Positions 1-9,356 are shown, numbered from the stretch's first letter. The stretch: DNA of 64,000 nucleotides from DASYLJ01 sp036009625 (GCA_036009625.1 DASYLJ010000090.1:1-64000), one strand, 5' to 3'. A program made the numbers and translations. Notes: a model not told the origin generated them from the sequence alone.

Positions 1-86
1 GCCGCCTCTCGCGCCCGGGCGACGAGCCGTTCGAGCTCCCGCCGCTGCTTGGTCGTCAGCGCCACCACCATCCGCCGCCGTCTCAT
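1..86 (-). CDS. N-terminal fragment of an unidentified protein cut by the window edge
   Basis: A frame enters from the left edge and starts at ATG 86-84, with a second in-frame ATG at 71-69. The visible 28 residues are basic (MRRRRMVVALTTKQRRELER and so on). This wording resembles the first helix of IS630-type transposases or other HTH proteins, but the piece is too short to decide. No terminal inverted repeat is visible because the rest lies outside the window. Confidence 0.3.
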   Translation of the reverse strand, partial: MRRRRMVVALTTKQRRELERLVARAREA

Positions 87-141
87 GCCACATGGGACGA
101 CGACACGTCACGTTGATTCAATGACGACGGCGATGCACTAG

Positions 142-1410
142 TCAGCCGAGGGAGTCGAGCACCTGCGCGGCGGCGCGATGGCCACTGACGAGCGCCGCTT
201 CCACCGTTCCCGAATCCGCGGGCACCGTGTACTCGCCGGCGAAGAACAACGCGTCACCCTGCGGCGTCTCGAGGCGTTCGGGCGCGTCGATCCCGCCGAC
301 GGCGACGTAGGAGTAGGCGCCGCGCGACCACGGATCCACCGAGAACGCATGGCAGTGTGCCTCGATGAGCTCGTGGTCGACTGCGCCTCGATCGACGTCG
401 AGGAGCGCCGCCAGATCGTGTCGCACCTGCTCGACGATGGCGGCGAACGGCCGCAACGCGATCGGCCGCGCAGACGGACCGCCGCACCAGGCAGTCAGCT
501 GCGGCGTGGTGTCCGGCGCCGCCGTCCACCACGTCGGGAACGCCAGCGTCGGATCGTGGACGAACGACAGCGCCGGCATGCCTGCACGCTCCCAGATCGG
601 CGTTCGCAGGCGCAACACCACCCGGATCGCGTGCCCCGTCTCGACGCGCGCGAGCTGCGTCCGCTGTTCCGCGATCTCCGGCGTGAAGCGCACGGTATCC
701 GGCGCTCGAAGCACCGCGTGCGGGAGCGCGACCACGGCGGCGCGCGCATGCAGCTCCGTCCCCGTCTGCACGGTCACGTCTGCGTGCTCCGCCGACCAGT
801 GCACCCCACGCGCCACCGTCGCACGACGCACCTGCACACCGAGGCGTTCCAGCTGGCCCTCGAGATGCACGACCAGCGGGTCGTATCCCCCGACGAGCCG
901 TCCCTGTCCCTCGCCCCCCTCGAGCTGCGCGGCGAGCGACCGCATACTGACGCGATCGAGCGGAGCGGCGTGAAAGCCCTCGACGAACATCGCGAAGACG
1001 CGCTGCTCGTCGGGCGGCATCCCCGACGCGCGCAGGACGTCGGCGGCGGAACGGTCGGGTCCGTCAGGATCGACCTGCCCCAGCAGCGCCGGCAGCCGCT
1101 CCCAGAAGGCGCTCATGGACGTCAGCTCCCGTCCCATCTTGTAGAGGTGCTGCTCGTCGATCGGACGGAGCGCGGCCCTTGCCTCGAGCGCGAGCGCGCG
1201 GGTCGCGGGCGCGTCGCCGTGGACGAACTCCGCGCCCAGCTCGATCGGCAGCGGCCAGCCGTCGACGTGCTGCGTGAAGACCCGTCCGCCCAGCCGGTGG
1301 CGCGACTCGAGGAGCAGGACGTCGACGCCGCGTCGGGCGAGATCGCGCGCGGCGATGAGGCCGGCCATGCCACCGCCGACCACGATCACGTCATGGTCGT
1401 AGCGTCGCAT
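142..1410 (-). CDS. flavin monoamine oxidase family FAD-dependent oxidoreductase
   Basis: A 422-residue FAD enzyme of the amine oxidase family, predicted to oxidise an amine or a similar C-N or C-C substrate with O2 or another acceptor. The N-terminus has the Rossmann motif GGGMAG (residues 12-17), an acidic residue at the end of the second strand (E35) and the GG-doublet LGGRV (40-44). Near the C-terminus FFAGEYT and the following EAALVSGHRAA form the usual second FAD-binding block. Length fits the family. It stands 13 nt downstream of the next minus-strand gene (1424-2110) and may be read with it. The physiological substrate cannot be told from sequence; phytoene-desaturase-like or polyamine-oxidase-like roles are both possible. 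Confidence 0.85.
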   Translation of the reverse strand: MRRYDHDVIVVGGGMAGLIAARDLARRGVDVLLLESRHRLGGRVFTQHVDGWPLPIELGAEFVHGDAPATRALALEARAALRPIDEQHLYKMGRELTSMSAFWERLPALLGQVDPDGPDRSAADVLRASGMPPDEQRVFAMFVEGFHAAPLDRVSMRSLAAQLEGGEGQGRLVGGYDPLVVHLEGQLERLGVQVRRATVARGVHWSAEHADVTVQTGTELHARAAVVALPHAVLRAPDTVRFTPEIAEQRTQLARVETGHAIRVVLRLRTPIWERAGMPALSFVHDPTLAFPTWWTAAPDTTPQLTAWCGGPSARPIALRPFAAIVEQVRHDLAALLDVDRGAVDHELIEAHCHAFSVDPWSRGAYSYVAVGGIDAPERLETPQGDALFFAGEYTVPADSGTVEAALVSGHRAAAQVLDSLG

Positions 1411-1423
1411 CGCCGACCGCGGC

Positions 1424-2110
1424 TCAGGGCGCCTTGCGCACCATGCGCGGCGGCAGGATGCCGCGCTGGCCGTTGTCGAGACGCACGTCGTATTCCGGCC
1501 CGCTCGGGCCCTGACGGATCTTGTCGACGCGACCGCGCACCCAGTCGCGCCCGAACTTGGCCTCGATGATCTGTCCGACGGCGAACTCTCCAGCAGGCGC
1601 GGGTTTGGCCGGTGCCGGCGTCGTGCGTCCTGGCTTCGCCGTCACTTTGAGCGGCCCCGGGCAGAGGACCTCCCACTGCTGCGAGATGGCGAGCCCGCCG
1701 CTCGCGTTGTCGCGCCCGACCACCTGGCCGGCGGCGTCGCGCCACCGCGTCCGCCCTTCGCCGATGTCGCTGCCGTCCCACACGCCGTCGAGCGTGTACG
1801 AGCTCCCGTCGACGGGCGTGATCGTACCGCGCGTACAGTCGGCGCTGGCGCGGTAGGTCTTCTTGGTGTCGGGGTTCGCCAGCTCGCGCGCGACGCAGCC
1901 CTTGTCGTCGGGCGTCCAGTTCGCGCACCAGCCCTCCAACTCCTCACGGGTGACCTTCGCCTCGGCGGTGGCGTGCGCGGTGCCGATCCCGGACTTCGAG
2001 GTGACGGTCGGCGACCAGCCCTTGGCACCGAGCGACAGCCACTCGCCCTCGGCGCGGGCGACACCGTGGAGGGCGAGGATCGTGACGAGGGCGATCGGGA
2101 GACGTCTCAT
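1424..2110 (-). CDS. secreted protein of unknown function with an SH3/Tudor-like C-terminus
   Basis: A 228-residue protein with a clear signal peptide (MRRLPIALVTILALHGVARA, cut before EGEW). The mature part contains four to five cysteines in a disulfide-compatible pattern. It ends in a short basic beta-rich module (about residues 175-228) that looks like a Tudor/Agenet/SH3-type barrel, with the order FGRDWVRGRVDKI then YDVRLDNGQRGILPP. I do not recognise the family. It lies 19 nt downstream of the delta-60 protein gene on the same strand, so the two are probably cotranscribed and both exported. Confidence 0.6.
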   Translation of the reverse strand: MRRLPIALVTILALHGVARAEGEWLSLGAKGWSPTVTSKSGIGTAHATAEAKVTREELEGWCANWTPDDKGCVARELANPDTKKTYRASADCTRGTITPVDGSSYTLDGVWDGSDIGEGRTRWRDAAGQVVGRDNASGGLAISQQWEVLCPGPLKVTAKPGRTTPAPAKPAPAGEFAVGQIIEAKFGRDWVRGRVDKIRQGPSGPEYDVRLDNGQRGILPPRMVRKAP

Positions 2111-2129
2111 GGGTCTTCCGAGTGCCAGG

Positions 2130-3806
2130 TCAGAATCCCGCGCGCAATGCTTCGAGGTCGGCTCGGATCACGTCCGCAGCGGTGGCGAACGCCGTCCGCA
2201 CCGACTCGTCTGGAACCGCCTTGCGACCACGCTTCGACCCCAGCTTGGCGGAGAACTTGCGCAGCGAGGCGATCGCGGACTTGAGGGCGGCGACGATCGG
2301 CCGTCGCTTGCCGCTGCCGGCGCGCCCCTCGGCGGTGTCGTGCCGACCCGCGGCCTTCTGCGACAGCGTCGCGAGGCTCTTCTGCAGCTTGCCGAGCGTC
2401 GTCGCCGACGCCACGTCGGCGACGAGGGCATCGAGACGACAGCCGGTCGAGACGAACGTCGCCGCGGGGGTTCCGCAGCCGCCCCCGCCACCACCACCGC
2501 CGCCGCCGCCGCCGCCACCACCGCCGTCGCAGGTGAGCGAGCCGCCGCCGCCGAGCTGATAGCGCAGCAGCGCGATGTCGGAGACCGGCCGCAGGTGCAC
2601 CTCGCCCGCGCCGACGAGCATGCCGTTCGCCTGCAGCGCGGCGGACGCGATGCCGCTGCAGGTGCCGAACGGCGTCAGCACCAGGCCGCCCGTCCCGAAG
2701 CTGCCATCGAGGCAGCCGCCGGGATTGAAGCGCGCCACCGCGGGCTGCACCAGGCCGCAGTTGGAGCTGACGTCGAACTCCTGGCCCGTGACCACGATCC
2801 GACCGTCGCCTTCGATGACGACCGCGTTCGCCTCGAGCTTGCGCCCGGCCGCACCCGCGACCGCGAGGCCGCCGCTGCCGAAGGTCGGATCGAGCTGGCC
2901 GTTCGCATCGAAGCGCGCCACGGCCATGACGGCCTCGCCGGACTGGGCGCCGAGCGCGCTGCCGGCGAGGACGATCTTGCCGTCGCTCTGCACGGTGACC
3001 GCGGCGGCGGACTGTCCGGTGAAGGGCGCGGTCGCGAGACCGCCGGTGCCGAAGCCCCCGTCGATCGTGCCGTTGGCCTCGAGCCGTGCGACGGCGAACC
3101 GGGACACCCCGCTCGGCGGGTTGCTCACCACGACGAGTATCTTGCCGTCCGCCTGCACCGCGATGCGGGTGAGCGCGAGCCCATAGTACGGCAGGAAGGC
3201 GGTGCCGTTCACGCCGAAGTTCGGGTCGGGCGCGGTGCCGTTCAGGTTCGCCTTGATGACGACCAGCTGCACGTTGTTGCCGTCGTTCGGATTCGATGTC
3301 GTGCCGGCGACGAGCAACCCATCGGCGACCGCGGCAACGTCGCCCGCCAGCGTCGGACCGACGAAGTTGATCGCGAGCGCACCGCCACTGGTCGGACCGA
3401 ACGTGAGGTCGGGTTCGCCCGACGACAGGCGTCGCGCGACGAAGAAGTCGCCGTTCGGATCCGTGTCACCGACCACCACGATCTTGTCGCCCTGCATCGT
3501 GACGCTGCGGCCCATGACCAGCGCACCGCCGGCCTGCAAGGTGACGACGCCGTCCTCGCCGAAGTCGGGATCGGGCGTGCCGTTGGTGAGGTAGCGGACG
3601 ATCGCGAGGTCCGACGACACGGTGCCGACGGCGACGACGCGCTGATCCGGCTGGATCGCGACGCCGGTGGCGTCGCTGGCGGCACCGAAGATCTCCGTCG
3701 AGACCAGGCCGCCGACGCCGAAGCCGGGATCGAGGTCGGCCGGCGCCGCGAGGACCGGCGATGCACACAGGACAGACGCGACCAGCAGGGTGAGTACGAG
3801 GCGCAT
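2130..3806 (-). CDS. secreted delta-60-repeat protein with a 16-glycine linker
   Basis: A 558-residue exported protein (signal MRLVLTLLVASVLCASPVLA). It carries about seven delta-60 repeats, each ending in a block such as LDPTFGSGGLAVA, predicted to form a beta-propeller-like fold; the family is common in deltaproteobacteria and of unknown function. After the repeats comes Cys-Asp, an unbroken run of 16 glycines encoded by GGN codons (2478-2525), then Cys-Gly. The C-terminal 110 residues are Lys/Ala-rich and predicted helical. The poly-Gly run sits between two cysteines, which suggests a flexible tether or a disulfide-closed loop. It is a paralogue of the gene at 58957-61050. Confidence 0.8.
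   Translation of the reverse strand: MRLVLTLLVASVLCASPVLAAPADLDPGFGVGGLVSTEIFGAASDATGVAIQPDQRVVAVGTVSSDLAIVRYLTNGTPDPDFGEDGVVTLQAGGALVMGRSVTMQGDKIVVVGDTDPNGDFFVARRLSSGEPDLTFGPTSGGALAINFVGPTLAGDVAAVADGLLVAGTTSNPNDGNNVQLVVIKANLNGTAPDPNFGVNGTAFLPYYGLALTRIAVQADGKILVVVSNPPSGVSRFAVARLEANGTIDGGFGTGGLATAPFTGQSAAAVTVQSDGKIVLAGSALGAQSGEAVMAVARFDANGQLDPTFGSGGLAVAGAAGRKLEANAVVIEGDGRIVVTGQEFDVSSNCGLVQPAVARFNPGGCLDGSFGTGGLVLTPFGTCSGIASAALQANGMLVGAGEVHLRPVSDIALLRYQLGGGGSLTCDGGGGGGGGGGGGGGGGCGTPAATFVSTGCRLDALVADVASATTLGKLQKSLATLSQKAAGRHDTAEGRAGSGKRRPIVAALKSAIASLRKFSAKLGSKRGRKAVPDESVRTAFATAADVIRADLEALRAGF
2478..2525 (-). repeat. GGN trinucleotide microsatellite encoding Gly16
   Basis: On the minus strand the tract consists of GGC, GGT and GGG codons only, giving 16 consecutive glycines flanked by Cys-Asp upstream and Cys downstream. 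Slippage in a triplet tract would change linker length without shifting frame. Confidence 0.85.
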
Positions 3807-3860
3807 CCCCTTGGCCTACGCTCATCTGCGCGGCCTGCCAATCGGGAAATACCCTCGGAC

Positions 3861-4892
3861 TCAGCTCCGCCAGGGCTCGACGAGGACCTTCACCTGCGTG
3901 TCCGGCGTCGCCAGGTCGCGGAACGCCTGCGCCACGCCCTCGACGCCGACCTTGCCCGTCACCATCGGCGACACGTCGATCCTGCCGTCGGCGATCGCAG
4001 CCAGCGTGTCCATGAACTCCATCGGCGTATAGCCGAGGACGAACTGGAGGTTCAGCTCCTTGTTGATGGCGAGGATCGGCTTGACGGTGTCGTCCTCCAT
4101 GCAGACGCCGGCCACCACGATGCGGGCGCCACGCGGTGCCATGCGGATGGTCTGCTGCAGCATGCCGGGGACGCCGACGCACTCGAACACCACGCACGGC
4201 CGCAGATCGGCGGCCTCGCGATACGCCTCGATCGTCGGCCGCGCCTTCGGATCGACGACGACATGCGCTCCCATCTTCTGCGCCAGCTCTCGGCGTAGGG
4301 GGGAGAAGTCGGCGGCGACGATGGGCTCGATGCCGCGCAGCTTGAGCGCCGCGATCACCGCCAGCCCGACGGGTCCGCAGCCGATCACCAGCGCCGCGTC
4401 GTGCGGCTCCAAGCGGCCCTTCTCGACGGCGTGCAGCCCGACGGCCATCGGCTCGGTCAGCGCGGCGTGCTCCGTCGACAGGCCGTTCGGCACCGGCAGC
4501 GCCAAGGACGCCGACAGCACCATGAGCTCGCCGTATCCGCCGGGCACCTCGTTCGAGTAGCCGACGCCCTGGATGCCGCTCGGGCGGAAAATGAGCGGCA
4601 TGGAGACCACCCGCTCGCCCGGCTTGGCGTTGCCGCCGGTGTCGGGACCGTAGTCGATGACCTCGGCGCAGAACTCGTGGCCCATCACGACGTCGCGCGA
4701 CGGGTCGAGGCCGAAGGGCGCGTCGCTCTCGCGCGCCGCCTCGACCATCTTGTCGGCATGCACCAGCGCGTGCAGGTCGGAGCCGCAGATACCGCAGGCG
4801 AGCGTCTTCACCAGCACCTCGCCCGGGCCCGGCTCCGGATCGGGAAGCGTGTCGACGACGAGCGTCTTGTTCCGCATGACGGCAGCGCGCAT
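3861..4892 (-). CDS. zinc-binding alcohol dehydrogenase (MDR superfamily)
   Basis: A 343-residue NAD(P)-dependent dehydrogenase. The catalytic zinc site is seen as CGICGSDLH near residue 33 and GHEFCAEV near residue 72. The nucleotide-binding motif is VIGCGPVGLAVI near residue 180. The three extra cysteines of the structural zinc loop are missing, and PSRDVVMGHEF follows directly, so this is the type without the structural zinc. The start at ATG 4892 is preceded by a good ribosome site (GGAGAAGGAG). It is divergent from the thioesterase gene, with 45 nt between starts. Substrate unknown; threonine or sorbitol dehydrogenase-like annotations are possible. Confidence 0.85.
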   Translation of the reverse strand: MRAAVMRNKTLVVDTLPDPEPGPGEVLVKTLACGICGSDLHALVHADKMVEAARESDAPFGLDPSRDVVMGHEFCAEVIDYGPDTGGNAKPGERVVSMPLIFRPSGIQGVGYSNEVPGGYGELMVLSASLALPVPNGLSTEHAALTEPMAVGLHAVEKGRLEPHDAALVIGCGPVGLAVIAALKLRGIEPIVAADFSPLRRELAQKMGAHVVVDPKARPTIEAYREAADLRPCVVFECVGVPGMLQQTIRMAPRGARIVVAGVCMEDDTVKPILAINKELNLQFVLGYTPMEFMDTLAAIADGRIDVSPMVTGKVGVEGVAQAFRDLATPDTQVKVLVEPWRS

Positions 4893-4937
4893 GGGGCTCC
4901 TTCTCCCGCACCTCGTGCCGTGGCACAAGTTGCCCCC

Positions 4938-5801
4938 ATGCAGGACGCGGTGGATCGGCTGGTCGAGCTTCTGGACCTCGAAGAGCTCGAGGTGAACATC
5001 TTCCGTGGCCGCAGTCCACAGGAGAACCGCCAGCGCGTCTTCGGCGGCCAGGTCGCCGGCCAGGCCCTGGTCGCCGCGGGTCGCACCGTCGAGCGCGGCA
5101 TCGTGCACTCGCTGCACGCCTACTTCCTTCGTCCCGGCGATCCGGCGAAGCCGATCCTCTACGAGGTCGACCGCATCCGCGACGGCCGCACCTTCACCAC
5201 CCGTCGCGTCGTCGCCATCCAGCACGGGCGCGCCATCTTCAACCTCGCGGCCTCGTTCCAGCCCGAAGAGAAGGGCCCCGAGCACCAGATGGCGATGCCG
5301 GACGTCGCCGATCCCGATTCGCTGCCGTCGAGCAGCGAGCGCCTCGAGAAGGTGAAGGACTCGCTGCCGAAGGAAGCGCTCGAGTGGCTGACACGCGACC
5401 GCCCGATCGAGGTGCGCCCCGTCATGGGCGGCAACCCGTTCAAGCCGACGAAGCGTCCGCCGCGACAGATGGTGTGGATCCGCGCCAACGGCACGCTGCC
5501 CGATCCGTTCCTGCTGCACCAGTGCGTCGTCGTGTACGCCTCCGACCTGACGCTGCTCGATACCGCGACGCTGCCGCACGCGATCGCATGGAACGACCCG
5601 AGCTACGTCATGGCGAGCCTCGACCACGCGATGTGGTTCCACCGCCCGTTCCGCGCCGACGAGTGGCTGCTCTACGTACAGGACAGCCCGAGCGCATCCG
5701 GCGCGCGCGGCTTCACCATGGGTCAGCTCTTCACGCGCAACGGCATCCTCGTCGCAAGCGTGGCGCAGGAAGGGCTCATCCGCCCCGTCGGCAAGCACTG
5801 A
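4938..5801 (+). CDS. tesB: acyl-CoA thioesterase II (TesB)
   Basis: A 287-residue double-hotdog acyl-CoA thioesterase that hydrolyses acyl-CoA to free fatty acid and CoA. The N-terminal hotdog shows the family signature (RVFGGQVAGQALVAA, then HSLHAYFLRPGD and DGRTFTTRRV). The C-terminal hotdog shows ASLDHAMWFHRPF and SGARGFTMGQLFTRNG. The Asp of SLDHA, with the downstream Thr and Gln, forms the known catalytic triad. Length matches E. coli TesB (286). The start at ATG 4938 was chosen because the long upstream frame is antisense to the dehydrogenase. Confidence 0.93.
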   Translation: MQDAVDRLVELLDLEELEVNIFRGRSPQENRQRVFGGQVAGQALVAAGRTVERGIVHSLHAYFLRPGDPAKPILYEVDRIRDGRTFTTRRVVAIQHGRAIFNLAASFQPEEKGPEHQMAMPDVADPDSLPSSSERLEKVKDSLPKEALEWLTRDRPIEVRPVMGGNPFKPTKRPPRQMVWIRANGTLPDPFLLHQCVVVYASDLTLLDTATLPHAIAWNDPSYVMASLDHAMWFHRPFRADEWLLYVQDSPSASGARGFTMGQLFTRNGILVASVAQEGLIRPVGKH

Positions 5802-5870
5802 TCGGCGCATCCGTTCGCGCATCGCGCGACCCGCACTGGATACCGTCACGATTCCGACGCCCGGCATGCA

Positions 5871-5886
5871 CCGTGCTTCGGCACGG
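5871..5886 (+). terminator. TTCG-loop hairpin after tesB
   Basis: CCGTGC-TTCG-GCACGG, a perfect 6-bp stem with a stable tetraloop, 69 nt after the tesB stop in the 174-nt gap before the kinase gene. There is no clear T-run, so it may be a weak terminator or only an RNA-stabilising hairpin. Confidence 0.35.
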
Positions 5887-5975
5887 ACCATGCGGGCCTC
5901 GGGTGACACCATTCATGACCGCGCCACGCACCACCGCGTCGGCGCGGTGGCGCACCGTCGTGCGGGTGACGCCGC

Positions 5976-8077
5976 ATGAGCACGCGATTCGAGCGCGACG
6001 CCGACATCCGGCGCGTCCTCGTGCAGCGCATTCGCGCCGGCCTGTGGCTCCTGCTGCTGGCGATCGCTCTCTTCGTCGCCGCCTATGTGCCCGACGGACA
6101 CGTCGCGAGCCGCGCCATCCTAACCGTCAAGGCGGTGCAGCTCGCCACCATCCTGGCAGCGTTCGCCCTGCTGCGCGGTCGCGTCACCTGGAACAGCGCG
6201 GTCGCCGTCGCGCTCGTCGTCCTGACCGAGGTGTGTGCCACCACGGCCGTCTCCGGCGTGCTGACCGCCGAGGTCAGCTCGATCTTCCTGCTGTTCACGG
6301 TGCTCACCCTGGCGACGGCGACGCTGCTGCCGTGGGGCGTCGTACCGCAGATCGCGACGGTGCTCGCCGCTGGGCTCTCGCTCGTCGGCAACGTCGCCGG
6401 CGCACCGGCACCGCCGGGCGGACTCGCCTCCCCCACCGTCGCGGTGCTGCTCGCGTTCGCGACGTCGATCTACATTGCGCACGCGTTCGAGCAGCATCGT
6501 CGCGCACGGGCGCGTGCCGAGCGTGATCTGCGCGTCAGCGAGGCGCGCAAGGCCGCCATCATCGAGTCGGCCCTCGACGCCATCATCACCGTCGACGCCG
6601 GCGGCCGCATCGTCGAGTACAACCCGGCCGCGGAGCGCATGTTCGGTCACCCGCGCGCGAACGTGCTCGGCCGCGCCCTCGTCGACGTGCTGACGCCGTC
6701 CGGGGACGGCGCCGACCAGCGCAACGAGCTGACGCATCACCTCACGGCCGGCGCCGGCGCCGCGCTCGGACGTCGCATCGAGACCACGGCGCGTCGCGCC
6801 GACGGCGGCACGCTCCCCGTCGAGCTGGCGCTCCTCGCGATCGAGCGCGACGACGGCGCGCTCCGCACCGGGTTCGTGCACGACCTCACCGAGCGCAACC
6901 TGGCGGCCGAGGCGCGCACGGCGTCGACGCTGGCGCGCGTCGGACGCGAGATGCTGTCGTCGCTCGACAGCGCACTCCTATTCGAGCGCCTCGGTTTGCT
7001 CACCACGGAGCTCCTCGGCGGTACGCGCAGCGCGACACTCGTGCTCGACACCGCGGCGCGGTCGTACATCGGTGGCGGCATCGCTCCGGTACCCGCCGCC
7101 GAGCTGTCGGCCGTCGTGCAGCGCGCCGCGCGCGACGCGGTAGCGGTGCTCGATCCGGCGGTCGCGACGCGGCTGCTCGGACCCGCCGTCGGGCCGACGA
7201 TCGCCATCGCCCTGCACGAGGACGGCGAGCTCGTCGCACTCCACCTCACCACGCGCGACATCGAGGCCGATCCCTTCACTCCGAGCAGGAGCACATCGCC
7301 CACGGCATCGCGCAGGTAGCCTCGATGGCGCTCACGAATGCGCGGCTGGTCGAAGAGATCCGTCGCGCCAGCCAGGTGAAGTCGGAGTTCCTCTCGACGA
7401 TGTCGCACGAGCTGCGCACACCGCTCAACGCCGTGCTGGGCTACGCCGACATGGCGGGCGACCCCGACGCCTCGCTCGACGACCGCACCGGCTACCTGGC
7501 GCAGATCCGGCGCGCCGGCGCGCGACTCCTCGAGCTGGTCGAGCACACGCTCGAGATCGGCCGCATCGAGAGCGGGCACGGCGAGCCCGATCTCGAGCGC
7601 GTCTGGCTACCGGATCTGTGGGCGACGCTGCGCCAGACCCACACCCGGCTCCACCTCGGCGGCCCCGTCGCCCTCGATTGGGCCGCGACGGCGCCCGACG
7701 TCACGCTCCGCACCGACGCGCGCAAGCTGACGGTGGCCATCCGCCACCTGGTCGACAACGCGCTCAAGTTCACCGACGCCGGCCGCGTGCGCGTGACGGC
7801 CACGGCCGACGACGCGTCGGTGGCGGTCACGGTGCAGGACACCGGCGCCGGCATCCGCGCCGAGGACCACGCGCTGATCTTCGAGATGTTTCGTCAGGCC
7901 GACGGCTCGGAGACGCGTCGTCACGGCGGCACCGGCCTCGGGCTCTACCTGGTGCGCCGCTTCGTGCACCAGCTCGGCGGCACCGTCGAGCTCGACAGCG
8001 CGCCCGGGCGCGGCTCGTGCTTCACGCTCCGTCTGCCGCGCACGCACACGCTGCGACTCGCCCGCCGCGCGGCGTAG
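5976..8077 (+). pseudogene. PAS/GAF sensor histidine kinase interrupted by a one-base frameshift
   Basis: The reading frame from ATG 5976 encodes about five membrane helices (residues 20-170), a PAS domain (SALDAIITVDAGGRIVEYNP) and a GAF-like region, then runs into an early stop at 7319. From 7283 the +2 frame continues without a break as EQEHIAHGIAQVASMALTNA, then HisKA (MSHELRTPLN, phospho-acceptor His) and an HATPase domain (DNALKF, DTGAGI, GTGLGLYLV) to 8077. Adding one base at about 7281-7283 (DPFTP|EQEH) rejoins everything into a single kinase of about 700 residues. It is either a true recent frameshift or an assembly error. The downstream part could also be made from ATG 7325 as a soluble kinase core. 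Confidence 0.8.
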
Positions 8078-8080
8078 CGA

Positions 8081-8527
8081 CTAGGCCGCCAGCGCCTTCG
8101 CCGCCGTGATGAACTTCGCGCACGCCTCGGCGCACGCCTTGCACGGCGGATGCTGCTCGTGCTTGCGGCACTGCGCCTCGCAGTCGATGCAGATCTGCTG
8201 GCACGCGGCGACGAACGCCTTCAGGTGCGGCGAGTCGTAGTGCGCCAGACGTCCGACGGCCGTGCACGCCGGCAGCATCTGCTGCACGCTGCTGGCGCAT
8301 TCGGCGAGCGACGTGTCGCCGGCGCGGAAGCTGGCCATGCAGTGGGCGATGCAGGCCTCGCCGGCCTGCTCGCACGCAGCCGCGGCGTCGACGATCGCCT
8401 GCACGGCGGGCGACAGCGGCGACGCATGCGCAGCGTGATCGGCCGCGTAGGCCAGCCCGGGACCCGACGCCACCAGCATCGCGCCCATCCCCGTCAGCAC
8501 GTCCCGTCGCTTGATCTCCACGTCCAT
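8081..8527 (-). CDS. Csp1-like four-helix-bundle copper storage protein with Tat-type signal
   Basis: A 148-residue cysteine-rich protein of the copper-storage (Csp, DUF326) family. It has 12 cysteines (52, 59, 63, 77, 88, 109, 113, 116, 120, 129, 132, 136), mostly in CxxxC and CxxC spacing along predicted helices. Such cysteines line the core of a four-helix bundle that stores Cu(I). The N-terminus (KRRDVLTGMGAML, then a hydrophobic stretch and AYAAD) looks like a Tat leader, which argues for Csp1, the exported form. It converges on the kinase gene with 3 nt between stops. No copper ATPase or regulator is adjacent. Confidence 0.85.
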   Translation of the reverse strand: MDVEIKRRDVLTGMGAMLVASGPGLAYAADHAAHASPLSPAVQAIVDAAAACEQAGEACIAHCMASFRAGDTSLAECASSVQQMLPACTAVGRLAHYDSPHLKAFVAACQQICIDCEAQCRKHEQHPPCKACAEACAKFITAAKALAA

Positions 8528-8561
8528 GTGTCGAGCCCTCCTGCGCGGATGGCTAGCACGG

Positions 8562-9356
8562 TCAGATATGGAAGTGCGAGCGGATGAGCCGCAGCGCCAC
8601 CGACTCCGGCAGCAGACGGCGCGCGAGCGGCACGAGCCACGACGCCGGTCCGACGGGATACCGCATGCGGGGCCGCCGGGCGGTGAGCGCAGTGAAGATC
8701 GTGCGCGCCACGATCTCCGGCCCGGGCGCTACCAGGAGCTCCTCGCGGATCACCGTCTCGCAACGCTGGATGCGCTCGCCGTACGCCGACGATCCGGCAT
8801 CGCCCCAGTCGGTGGCGTCGTTGAAGGCGGTCTTGATGTCGCCGGGCTCGATCAGCGCCACCTCGACGCCGGTCGTCGCCAGCTCGAGACGCAGCCCCAC
8901 CGCCAGCGCGTCGACAGCGGCCTTCGTCGCCGAGTAGTGCACCTGGAACGGGATGGTGGCGCGACCCGCGAGCGAGCCGACGATCACGATCCGCCCCTGC
9001 CCGCGCGCCCGCATCGACGGCAGGACGGCGCGCACCGGCACCAGCGTTCCGAAGACGTTGGTCTCGAACTGCGCGCGGGCGCGATCGAGCCCGGTCTCCT
9101 CGACGCTGCCGAAGATGCCGATGCCGGCGTTGCAGACGAGCGCGTCGATGGCGCCGTCCTCGGCGACGATGGTGCGCACGCCGTCCGCCACCGACGCCTC
9201 GTCGCGCACGTCCATCGCGAGCCAGCGCACCGGGCCCGGCGCCGGTGGCGGACGGCGGCTGGTACCCCAGACGCGGAATCCCTCGGCGGCGAGCAGCGTC
9301 GCGGTGGCGGCGCCGATGCCGGACGAGGCGCCGGTGACGAGGACGGTTCGCGACAT
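8562..9356 (-). CDS. SDR family NAD(P)-dependent oxidoreductase
   Basis: A 264-residue classical short-chain dehydrogenase. The cofactor motif TGASSGIG is at residues 8-15, the NAG motif (CNAGIG) near 75-80, and the catalytic Ser128, Tyr141 and Lys145 (YSATK) are all present. The long C-terminal tail (LLPESVALRLIRSHFHI) is typical of SDRs that act on bulky lipid-like substrates. It is divergent from the CMD gene at 9420 with 63 nt between the starts. Substrate unknown. Confidence 0.88.
   Translation of the reverse strand: MSRTVLVTGASSGIGAATATLLAAEGFRVWGTSRRPPPAPGPVRWLAMDVRDEASVADGVRTIVAEDGAIDALVCNAGIGIFGSVEETGLDRARAQFETNVFGTLVPVRAVLPSMRARGQGRIVIVGSLAGRATIPFQVHYSATKAAVDALAVGLRLELATTGVEVALIEPGDIKTAFNDATDWGDAGSSAYGERIQRCETVIREELLVAPGPEIVARTIFTALTARRPRMRYPVGPASWLVPLARRLLPESVALRLIRSHFHI

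Noticed and set aside
2478..2525. Phase-variable tract
   Set aside because: The repeat unit is a triplet, so slippage would not switch the frame.
1863..4298. Long plus-strand frame opposite the secreted protein and delta-60 genes
   Set aside because: It has Ala/Arg/Asp-rich low-information translation and lies antisense to genes with signal peptides and clear repeats.
5802..5975. Possible small gene between tesB and the kinase
   Set aside because: No frame with a ribosome site and plausible protein content; only the hairpin at 5871-5886 stands out.
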